NCBI RefSeq assembly: GCF_000143415.4
Contig: NW_003314263.1
Location: forward strand, 1,824,749-1,888,748
DNA: 64,000 nt
Origin: Selaginella moellendorffii
Taxonomy: Eukaryota; Streptophyta; Lycopodiopsida; Selaginellales; Selaginellaceae
Direction of reading: 5' to 3'
Below, one piece after another: positions 11,703-20,883 of the stretch. The translations under genes were made by a program, and so were the position numbers. Under the pieces are notes generated by a model that searched no databases, was not told the origin of the DNA, and saw only the letters and a program-made list of their open reading frames with translations. Within the stretch, counting starts at the first letter, position 1. Every line of letters starts with the position of its first letter.

Positions 11703-12439
11703 TCATCGCTCACTTGCTCGCAAAGCGATATACTCCTTGAGCTTCTCGACTTGCGGCAGCGCCACTTTGGCCGAGGGATGCTCGGACGCGGCCGCCAAGA
11801 GCTTGTGGAAACGCGGGCATTTCGCGGGCTTCAAGCCCATCGCTTGCTCAACTCCTGGGATCCACACCGCATAGGGTGCCAGCAGCACATCCAAGAACGA
11901 CATGCTCGCGCCACCAAAGAAGGGGCCCTCTTCCTCACTGCCCAGCTCCGCCAGAGCTCCCTCGATAAGCAAACAGTTTTGGTTGAACTCCTCGTTCACG
12001 GCCGCGTCACCGTTACTACGCAAGAATCGTATCAAGGAGTCGGAAAGCTGTGTGATCGATAAGCAAGAAGAGTATGAAACCCGTAGCAGCAGATTTCTAG
12101 TAAGAGAATCCATACCTTTTTGTCGATGAAATCGCTCCAGAATCGGTGCTGTGCGCGAAGGAATGCGTCCTGAGGCAAGAGTGGGCTAGTTTCGGGCCAG
12201 ACCTCGTCGATGTAGTGGATAATGATGGCCGATTCCAGGATGGGCTTGCCCTTGTGGATGAGAACGGGGATCTTCTTGTGAACTGGATTGGATTCGAGCA
12301 GGATCTTACTCTTGTTGCCAAGGTCTTGGGGGAGATCTTCGTGCTCGATGCCTTTGAGCGCTAGTGCAAGCTTGACTCGCATGGAATAGGGGCTGGGCCA
12401 AGCGCTGAGCAGTGTCACCTCTTGATCGCGAGAAGCCAT
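11703..12439 (-). CDS. GSTU: Tau-class glutathione S-transferase, copy 1
   Basis: Exon 1 is 12439-12116 (108 codons) and exon 2 is 12047-11703, joined in phase 0 by a 68-bp intron, giving 222 aa, normal for tau GSTs. The N-terminal thioredoxin fold has WPSPYSMRVKLAL with the tau-type catalytic Ser (residue 16), KIPVLIHKGKPI and the glutathione-binding ESAI (E69, S70). The C-terminal helical domain follows. Tau GSTs conjugate glutathione to xenobiotics and stress products in the cytosol. Compared with copies 2 and 3, the last residues differ (YIALRASER instead of FIRVRFASK) because of a 7-bp deletion near 11724. A TATA-like element lies at 12507-12514. Confidence 0.92.
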
Positions 12440-13118
12440 GGCTGGAAAATTGAGAAGGAAAATTGGAAATGCGAATGGAATGAGGTTTGATCGAATGAAG
12501 GGTCGCTTTTTATAACATAAAGGGCGTGTTCAAGGTGGCTCCACCTACGTGAATTTCCGAGAAGGCAGAGGAGAAGGCTGAAGGTAACAGGCTTAAACTT
12601 TAAAAAATCGATTGATTTTGACTTTGGTCCTTCCATGAGCCTGAAGCTTAGCCCATTCTTCACGGTGATCGTATCCAACAGCAAAGCTCAAGCCCTGCTG
12701 GGGGAAATTGTCTCATGGCACATCCAGAAATTCTTGAAACACTTTATTGGCCTTTGATTTTTGCTTGTTTTTTGCAGTAACTTGTGATCTCGAATACAAG
12801 AGCCTCCTGTTAAGAGTATCAGCCCAAAGTCATCAAATTAAACCCAGCATGATCCTGTTCTTGAGGAAAAAATACCCCAGTAATTATCTCACTATCTGTG
12901 AAAGTAGTTCTTGCTATTGGTCTCTTTTTTACCTCACAGTATGGAAGCAATCTGGATATTTGCCTATGCTCTTATTGAAATTCCTGACCTTTGGGTGAGG
13001 TTTAATGCTTGAGAATAATTGTGAGTGAGTTATTGTAAAGGTTAATAAAACTGTTAATTTTGTATGAAATAAAAATAATTAGAAGTATATGTTTTTAAAA
13101 TAATTTCTAAAGTTTTTT
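12440..13118. repeat. 5' flank of GST copy 1, duplicated at 19153-19817
   Basis: Near-identical to the flank of GST copy 2 (for example TTTATTGGCCTTTGATTTTTGC and CAAAGTCATCAAATTAAACC), with a few indels. The similarity breaks at the retrotransposon border 13118 and resumes at 18015-18205. Confidence 0.8.
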
Positions 13119-13287
13119 TGTGAGGGTCAAGTATATATGCCGTATACTAATATTAACGTAGTAGAATTTTGATAGCCGTCGGATTGGTTTCAATTCGGAC
13201 CACTTGCTTTTATATATAAACTAAGGTTTTTAGGCTAATTGATATGCACATTTCCTGTATTCCCTTTCCATATTCTAAACACTCACA
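13119..13287 (+). repeat. 5' LTR of the 13119-18014 element
   Basis: Direct repeat of 17839-18014. It contains TTTTATATATAAACTAAGG, a likely TATA region, and CCGTCGGATT. The two LTRs differ by many substitutions and a small indel, so the insertion is not recent. Confidence 0.85.
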
Positions 13288-13549
13288 TTGAGCACCTTTA
13301 ATTGTCCCTGATAAGTGCTTGGATTTGGGATTTTGGTTTAGATCTAACTTTTGCATTGTTTAGATCTAGTTTTTTCCATTTCCTTTCTTTTATTCTTTCC
13401 TTTAAAGATTTTGGTTTAGATCTAGCTTTTTGCATTATTTAAATTTACCATTTCCTTCTAGCTTTTTGTCATTTCTCTTTTTTTCTCTTTCTTTTTTGTT
13501 CGTCTTCATGGTAGATCAGCAATCTCCTCCTTTGACTCTGGAGTAGCAG

Positions 13550-13912
13550 TTGATACAATTGCTTGATGCTATGTGCTTGCAATTGAACAACCAAACTCAG
13601 TTGATGGCATCATTCACAGCACATGGTATAACTCCTCCTGCTCTTGGTGCTAATCCTTGCGTTCGGCCGGAGTTCTTTCGCGGGAATCCTAAGGATGATG
13701 TGTACCATTGGTTCGATCACTTCACGGTGATTGCCACATATCATTCTTGGGATGATGCTCAACATTTGCGTGAGTTTCCCACGTGTCTCCAAGGGATGGT
13801 GTTGCAGTGGTACAATGGTTTGAGTGCAGCCACTCGTGGGGATTGGAGTGTTCTCTCAAACGTATTCAAATGTGCCTTCGGACATGCCGACAATTGTGAT
13901 GATGCCTTCTAA
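13550..13912 (+). pseudogene. Gag fragment of the 13119-18014 element
   Basis: A 120-codon frame matches the retrotransposon gag core: FFRGNPKDDVYHWFDHF, WDDAQHLREFPTCLQG, LQWYNGL. It ends at a stop, and the rest of gag is lost in frameshifts (13915-14400). Confidence 0.7.
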
Positions 13913-14703
13913 CAATTGCATCATCTTCGCCAAGGGCCATCTGAGTTGGTGATGCAATTTGGCGTTTGTTTCCGAAGTCTTTTGTTTCGTGCGGAGTCAA
14001 ATATGTCGGAGCGGATCAAGCTAGGAATGTTGTAGCCAGCACTTCATCAAGATTTTGTCAGACTTGTGCATGCACTTGCTTCCGCCACCCTTGACAATGC
14101 TCTTCACTTGGCATAACATTATGAAACGTCACATTTTCCACTTCTCGATGCACGTCCTTCAACTCCACTTGATGCTGTTGCTGCTCGAGTCCAAGGACAA
14201 GGGCGAGAACATGGTCCTGGCCGTGATGTTCACTACTAGGCATGTGATGAAATTGGTCATATTTATCGATGTTGTTAGCATTTTCCAGATTGACAACCTT
14301 CATTTCCTAGGTGGAGACCTTGGCGTCAGCAACGTCCCATTGGTGCTGCTGTAGTGGAAGGTTTGGACACCGAGATGCATCCGGGAAATGAGGAGTCACG
14401 CAAGTAATGGAGGGACCTTGCACAAATAAATCAGTGATCTCTTCATCTTTCTTTTGGGAGTATCATTAAGGGGTTCACTTGGCACCAGTTCATCCAGTGT
14501 TTACTTTCCAAGCTTGTTTTTATAACAAGAGGTCTCCTATTATTTTCTCCGTGTTGGTTGATACAGATTTGAGTTTATCTTCTATTGCTCGACTTGTTGC
14601 CACATGTTGCCCTCTACACTAGTGTCGTGCGGCAGAACCAGTTTTCATTCTTTATGGCAACAGCCATACACATGCATGTGCACGGGATGAGGCGGACCTA
14701 ATT

Positions 14704-16450
14704 GTGCATGTGGGTGATTTCGAGCTTGAGTTGCAGTCATTGCGGGTGGTGCTGAGTCAAGCTTTTGACCTCATTCTTGGTATTGATTGGTTGCAGTGCA
14801 ATCATGCCAAGTGTGACTTTGAGGCTTCTCCCTCTTGTCTTATACTTCCTTATGTTTCATCCATTTCTTTCACTTCCATACCTCTTCATCCCTTTACTTT
14901 TACCTTTGCTTCCATTACTTTTGTTCCCCCATTATTTCCTCCTATATTTCTATCTTGTTCTACTCTTCCCTTTTCTGATCCCTCTAACGATCTTTGTGTT
15001 GTAGTGGTTGACCGGCTCATAAAGGAGTATTCTGATCTCTTTGAATTTGACCTATCGTCTGGGGCCAAGATTATCACATGTCATTTGATTCCAACCGGGG
15101 ATGTTTGTCCAATCAAGGTTCCTATTTGTCGTTAGTCACCTAAGGAGATCAAGATTTTATGTGCAAACGTCAAGGAGATGTTGGAGAAGGGTATTATTCG
15201 GAAGTCATCGAGTCCTTAGGCATGTGAACTTCATCTTGTGATGAAGCTTGATGGGAGTATTTGTTTTTGCATTGACTATCGTCCGTTAAACGATGTGACG
15301 ATCCCAAATGTGTACCTTCTTCCTCACATTGCTGATCTCTTGGATCGTCTAGGGTGAAGTCGGTTCACCAAGCTAAATCTTGCTTCTAAGTACTAGCAAG
15401 TACCGATGGCTGAAGAAGATATTCCTAAGATTACTTTTCATACACCATTTGGTTTATACGAGTTCTTAGTGATGCTGTTTGGTTTGAATAATGCTCTAGC
15501 AACTTCTAGTAGATGATGGACGAGGTTCTTTGCAATATGCCAGAGGTGACTGCTGACTTCATTGATGATGTCTTGATCCACTCGGAGTGGACATGGGAGG
15601 AGCATGTTCATAATGTTTGTAAAGTGTTGAATCAGCTACATGACGTTGGTTTAAAGTTGAAGCGGTCGAAGTGCGTGTTTGGGTCTAAGGACACAACTTA
15701 TTTTGGGTACTATATTTCTAGTGAGGGTTTGCAAGTTGATCATAACAAATTTGTAGCTATTCTAAAGTTCCTTACTCCAAAGTGTGTGAATGATGTGCAG
15801 TGCTTCTTGGGCAAGGTGCAGTATCTCAGTTGTTTTATGGATCATCTTTCTGATTGCACTGCACCGTTGCGAGCATTATTGAAGTCATCAACACCATCTT
15901 TCATTTGGTCTTTGGATTATGAGCGAGCGTTCGTGGATCTCAAAAAGCTATTGACAACTCCTCTGGTTTTGGCATATCCTGACTACACTCGACCTTTTAT
16001 TTTGCACATGGATGCTTCCAATATTGGTCTTGGAGGTGTGTTGATGCAAAAGAGCCTGAGTGTGCTTAGTCAACACCATCCTATTGCATATATAAACCGT
16101 ACATTACAACTAGCGAAGGTGAACTACTCTACAACAAAAAAGGAGTGTTTAGCAGTAGTTTGGGGTTTCAAGAAATTTCAAGCTTATCTACATGGTTCTC
16201 GAACGTTACTTGAAGGTGACCATGCTGCCGTTACTTCATTATTGAAGTGAAAGAACCTTGTTGGTTGTACTGCTCAGTGGGCTTTAAAGCTTCAGATATA
16301 TGATTTTGATGTTGTTTATTGCCTAGGGAGTTTTATAGCTAATGTTGATGCCCTTTCTCAAGTTCCTTTTCCTTCTCCACTGTTTTCTCATGTTTCTGAC
16401 AAGTCTATTGTTCCAGCATTTGTGGATTTTTTAGACGAGGATTCTGTGCC
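14704..16450 (+). pseudogene. Protease, RT and RNase H of the 13119-18014 element, broken
   Basis: Segment 14704-15135 has the protease tail (FDLILGIDWLQ) and linker. Segment 15220-15510 holds RT motifs with stops ([17 protein letters not shown], then TPFGLYEFLVMLFGLNNA). Segment 15513-16250 is a 245-codon open frame with the catalytic FIDDVLIH, YFGYYISSEGL, then RNase H (HMDASNIGLGGVL, NYSTTKKECLAVVW). The RNase H end (LGSFIANVDALSQ) follows near 16320-16360. Confidence 0.8.
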
Positions 16451-16679
16451 ATCGGCAATTGTTGTACTTGACGTTTAGTGTCCATAAAGTGCAGAGCAAG
16501 ATCTACCTTCTCTTGATGAGATTCGCAAGGCTCAAAAGATTGAACTGTGTATTCGAAGGCTTCGAGATGGGTTTAAGAATTTTGCATCACTTGCTAATGA
16601 CTTGCCTTTCCGGCATTTATATTGTCAATATCACCTTGAAGATGGCCTTCTTTATTTTGTGGGGATGAATCTTGATGAT

Positions 16680-17740
16680 CATTTACGGCTGGTGGTGCCT
16701 TCTTTCTTTATTCCGTAGTTTCTCCATGCTTACCATGATTCTCTTATTCTAGGTGGGCATATAGGACATCGTTGTGTAACCGAGAAGCTCCACAAATCTT
16801 TCTATTGGCCAAAGATATTATCCGGTATGTGATATTATCTGGTATGTGCATAGCTGCGTTTAGTACTAAGCTCGTAATACTCCCCCTTGTGTTATAGAAG
16901 GATGGTTGGAGTCAATTGTAGTTTTCCGTCCATTTGAGTTGGTGGCGTTTGATCTTATGGGACTTTTTCCACGGTCAATTGCTAGCAATGAGTATGTTAT
17001 TATTGTTTTTGACTACTTGACTCGTTAAGTGGAAGTTGGTGCTCTTACTAGTGCCTCTACAACTACTGTTGGATACTTCCTCCTTAATCGAGTGGTGTTC
17101 CAGCATTCTTGTCTAGAGCAAATTCTTTTTGATAATGATCACTTTCATGAGTGTTTATCATCTACAATCAAACAATCTGGTGAAACGGCTCGTTTGGACA
17201 TTCAAAGGGATGATTGTGAAGTATGTGAACTTTCAACATTTGAATTAGGATAGTTATTTGACGTCTCTTTGGTATGCATATGTCATAGGGGTGCAGAGTT
17301 TTGTTCGTGCTTCACTATATAAACTCCTATATAGTCATGATCCAATATTAGCAATGGAGTTGGATTTACCTTCACGATTGCTATGAGCTGCCGATGCTAG
17401 GTCGTGGGATCAGTATTTGAGGAGCATTCTTCCATTTATCCAAGCAGAGTCTGCCAAACACTTAGGCCGCATACAAGTGGGATAACAACAGTGCTACAAC
17501 TCCCATCATCATCCACCTGCAAAATACAAAGTGGATGATTTGGTGTTAATCCATTTTCCCTATCTTACGGTACGTGGTTTATCTAAGGGGCTCCCTGTGC
17601 AGTGGAAAGGATTGTATTAGGTGTTGTGGCAAATTAAACCACAAGTTTATGAGGTTCGGCATGACGTCCAGCAGACCGATCCTCTAGAGATTGTGCATGT
17701 GCAACAGTTGAAATGCTTCATACAAAGGGATCAAGAATAA
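16680..17740 (+). pseudogene. Integrase remains of the 13119-18014 element
   Basis: Pieces in changing frames include GGHIGHRCVTEKLHKSFYWPK (zinc-finger region, near 16755) and VAFDLMGLFPRSIASNEYV (start of the DDE core, near 16945). The C-terminal segment near 17530-17700 is also recognisable (KVDDLVLI, EVRHDVQQTDPLEIVHVQQLK). All are interrupted by stops. There is no chromodomain. Confidence 0.65.
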
Positions 17741-17838
17741 TTAATACCACCTATAAATCCGCTAATGCCTCCTCCTTATGTTCCTCTAGATTCCGGCCCG
17801 TCTACAAGAAAACCCATTATTCCGATAAGAGGGGATGA

Positions 17839-18014
17839 TGTGAAGGCTAAGTGTACGGCTATGATGCTATATATTAATATTAGTGTAGTGGGATTTTAAT
17901 AGCCGTCGGATTAGTTTCAATCCCGACCGCTTGCTCCTATATATAAGCTAAGGTTTTTGGACTAATTGATATGCACATTTTCTGTATTCCCTTTTTATAT
18001 TCCAAGCACTCACA
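17839..18014 (+). repeat. 3' LTR of the 13119-18014 element
   Basis: Partner of 13119-13287 with the same ends. Relative to the 5' LTR there is an extra short stretch after TGTGAAGGCTAAGTG. Confidence 0.85.
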
Positions 18015-18218
18015 CTTTTATTTTTAATTTCAAGTATTAAAAATCTAAAAATGTTAAATTCCTCATTAAACTTAGAGGGCTTAAACAAATTTATCCTGTT
18101 TAAGCTTAACAATTGCAATTATATTTGAAAGGAACTGTGTGTATAATGAGTTATAAATATAATAATACAGTTATAGAATTCTAGAATATGTTTTTTTAAT
18201 TTAATTGGCAAGTGGGGA

Positions 18219-18306
18219 AGTGGAAGAAATCCAGGATGTCTTGGCGTTGCTCACTGGCGTGCTCAAGCAAGACCAGCTCCTCTTCTCTGGCGATCACTGG
18301 GATTCT
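18219..18306 (+). pseudogene. Fragment of ATG11 exon 1
   Basis: Positions 18219-18294 match the ATG11 coding exon at 20949-21024 with about four substitutions. After a roughly 22-bp deletion, TCACTGGGATTCT (18294-18306) matches 21046-21058. It then runs into the 3' flank of GST copy 2. It has no start or splice sites of its own and is a duplication scar. Confidence 0.88.
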
Positions 18307-18415
18307 GTAACTCAAGGACTAGCACAATCTGCAAGGAGGACACTAACGTCTTGACTCCAATCTTCTTCCAGGACAGTCGGGCAAAAGATTTATTAGATTT
18401 GTAAACAGTCATAGC

Positions 18416-19152
18416 TCACTTGCTCGCAAAGCGAACGCGAATAAACTCCTTGAGCTTCTCGACTTGCGGCAGCGCCGCTTTGGCCGAGGGATGCTCGGAC
18501 ACGGCCGCCAAGAGCTTGTGGAAACGCGGGCATTTCGCGGGCTTTAAGCTCATCACTTGCTCAACTCCTGGGATCCACACCGCATAGGGTGCCAGCAGCA
18601 CATCCAAGAAAGACATGCTCGCGCCACCAAAGAAGGGGCCCTCTTCCTCACTGCCCAGCTCCGCCAGAGCTCCCTCGATAAGCAAACAGTTTTGGTTGAA
18701 CTCCTCGTTCACGGCCGCGTCATCGTTACTACGCAAGAATCGTATCCAGGAGTCGGCAAGCTGTGTGATCGATAAGCAAGAAGAGTATGAAACCCGTAGC
18801 AGCAGATTTCTAGTAAGAGAATCCATACCTTTTTGTCGATGAAATCGCTCCAGAAGCGGTGCTGTGCGCGGAGGAATGCGTCCTGAGGCAAGAGTGGGCT
18901 AGTTTCGGGCCAGACCTCGTCGATGTAGTGGACAATGATGGCCGATTCCAGGATGGGCTTGCCCTTGTGGATGAGAACGGGGATCTTCTTGTGAACTGGG
19001 TTGGATTCGAGCAGGATCTTGCTCTTGTTGCCAAGGTCTTGGGGGAGATCTTCGTGCTCGATGCCTTTGAGCGCTAGTGCAAGCTTGACTCGCATGGAAT
19101 AGGGGCTGGGCCAAGCGCTGAGCAGTGTCACCTCTTGATCGCGAGAAGCCAT
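18416..19152 (-). CDS. GSTU: Tau-class glutathione S-transferase, copy 2
   Basis: Exon 1 is 19152-18829 and exon 2 is 18760-18416, with the same splice sites as copy 1, giving 222 aa. Exon 1 differs from copy 1 by one residue (V for I in SAIIVHYIDE). Exon 2 differs at about seven positions plus the tail. The catalytic Ser16 and the ESAI glutathione site are intact. The C-terminus FIRVRFASK is shared with copy 3 and is likely ancestral. A TATA-like element lies at 19220-19227. The promoter is almost the same as that of copy 1, so co-regulation is likely. Confidence 0.92.
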
Positions 19153-20030
19153 GGCTGGAAAATTGAGAAGGAAAATTGGAAATGCGAATGGAATGAGGTT
19201 TGATCGAATGAAGGGTCGCTTTTTATAACATAAAGGGCGTGTTCAAGGTGGCTCCACCTACGTGAATTTCCGAGAAGGCAGAGGAGAAGGCTGAAGGTAA
19301 CAGGCTTAAACTTTAAAAAATCGATTGATTTTGACTTTGGTCCTTCCATGAGCCTGAAGCTTAACCCATTCTTCACGGTGATCGTATCCAACAGCAAAGC
19401 TCAAGCCCTGCTGGTGGCAATTGTCTCATCCAGAACTTCTTGGAACACTTTATTGGCCTTTGATTTTTGCTTGATTTTTGCAGTAACTTGTGATCTCGAA
19501 TACGAGAGCCTCCTGTTAAGAGTATCAGCCCAAAGTCATCAAATTAAACCCAGCATGATCCTGTTCTTGAGGAAAAAATACCCCAGTAATTATCTCACTA
19601 TCTGTGAAAGTATTTCTTGCTATTACCTCACAGTATGGAAGCAATCTGGATATTTGCCTACGCTCTTATTGAAATTCCTGACCTGTGAGTGAGTTTTAAT
19701 GCTTGCTCAAACTTAGAATAATTGTGAGTGAGTTATTGTAAAGGTTAATAAAACTGTTGATTTTGCATAAAATAAAAATAATTAGAAGTATATGTTTTTA
19801 AAACCATCTCTAAAGTTCTTTTATTTTAAATCTCAAGTCTTAAAAATCTGAAAATCTTAGATTCTTCATTAAACTTAGAGGGCTTAAACAAATTTATCCT
19901 CTTTAAGCTTAACAATTGCAATTATGTTTGAAAGGAATGAGTTATAAATATAATAATACAGTTATAGAATTCTAGAATATGTTTTTTTAATTTTAAAAAT
20001 ATCATAATAAATGTATTTTACATAGCAAAA
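19153..20030. repeat. 5' flank of GST copy 2, paralogous to the copy 1 flank
   Basis: Matches 12440-13118 and 18015-18205 contiguously, without the retrotransposon. From 20030 to 20320 the sequence is AT-rich with no gene. Confidence 0.8.
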
Positions 20031-20319
20031 ACTGAAAAAAAAGAACTTATAGAAATATTTATAAAATAAAATATATTATCAAAATCTTTAAGAACGTTGC
20101 TAGTGGTTATAGTTTTTCAATGTGAAATTGTGTTCTCTGTATATTAAAAAACTATACTTTCGACTCTATAAAAGTGTAATTTAAGTGTTGAAATTCTAGA
20201 AGAATCAGTTCAAAAATTATAAATGAAATGTATTATGCATTTGTAATGATAATAGGAAAGAGTCTTAATACAAAAAGTTTTCGAGCTATATAACAGAAGC
20301 CATTGACACATAAGAGAAA

Positions 20320-20592
20320 GTCCCTCAATGGCAGCACCACCACTTTGGCCGAGAGATGACATGGCCTTGAAGAGCTTGGGCAGTGCTCCTGGCTCGTGGG
20401 CTTCAAAGAGAAACGGGCCCTCTTCCTCATTGCCCAGTTTTGTCGTAGTTCTCGATAAACTCGTTCTTTAGCGTCCATGAATCACAACAAGCAATCTGGA
20501 AAACTGTGCGATAGATCTTTGTGCTTACGCCTTTGCAAGCCAGTGCTTGGCTTGCATGGCAAAGAGCATCGAGCATGATCGCGAGAAGCCAT
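20320..20592 (-). pseudogene. GST relic next to ATG11
   Basis: Patches of the GST gene survive in order on the minus strand. They include the start region GATCGCGAGAAGCCATGG (20579-20592), a piece near the exon 1 codons for the LALKG region (20525-20570), CCTCTTCCTCATTGCCCAG (about 20420) and CACCACTTTGGCCGAGAGATG (about 20340). Most of both exons is deleted and no reading frame survives. It is opposite to and just upstream of ATG11, showing that GST and ATG11 are old neighbours. Confidence 0.75.
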
Positions 20593-20852
20593 GGAGGAAT
20601 TTTAATTAGTGGTCACGCATAACCACTAGATTAAGGGCTAATTGTACCCAAGGATTGTAAGGTTGGAAGCATATAAACCCTATAAACCAGCGAGGGCTTC
20701 AGTTAGGGCGGCGTCCTCAAGTGGAGAAATCCTTGCTTTCCCCGCGGGCGCAATCCAAGTAAGCATTTGGGACGCGTGTGGCAGTGATCCACGCTTCCTC
20801 TTCTCCTCTCCTCGCTCCATCGATCGATCGCGCTCTTGGAAGAGGGCGAGGA

Positions 20853-20858
20853 ATGTGA
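20853..20858 (+). promoter_or_regulatory. Start-stop uORF (ATG TGA) before ATG11
   Basis: An ATG followed directly by TGA lies 25 nt upstream of the first in-frame ATG (20884). If the mRNA starts upstream, this is a minimal upstream ORF that can stall or divert ribosomes. No other ATG was seen between about 20800 and 20884. Confidence 0.5.
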
Positions 20859-20883
20859 AAGGGCAAAATTTCCATCGCCAACG

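Larger units (their letters stand above)
13119..18014 (+). mobile_element. Ty3/gypsy retrotransposon, 4.9 kb, degenerate, inserted in the GST flank
   Basis: Terminal direct repeats 13119-13287 and 17839-18014 (169 and 176 bp) start TGTGARGG and end CTCACA, so they carry 6-bp inverted ends. A purine tract (AAGAGGGGATGA) precedes the 3' LTR. Flanking pentamers are TTTTT (13114-13118) and CTTTT (18015-18019). The matching unoccupied site in the GST copy 2 flank reads CTTTT at 19818-19822. The internal part has gag, protease, RT/RNase H and integrase traces, all with stops. It is a dead copy. Confidence 0.88.

Noticed and set aside
13300-13500. Possible promoter array from repeated TTTAGATCTAGCTTTTTGCATT motifs
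   Set aside because: They are two or three imperfect copies in the leader of the retrotransposon, explained by local duplication.
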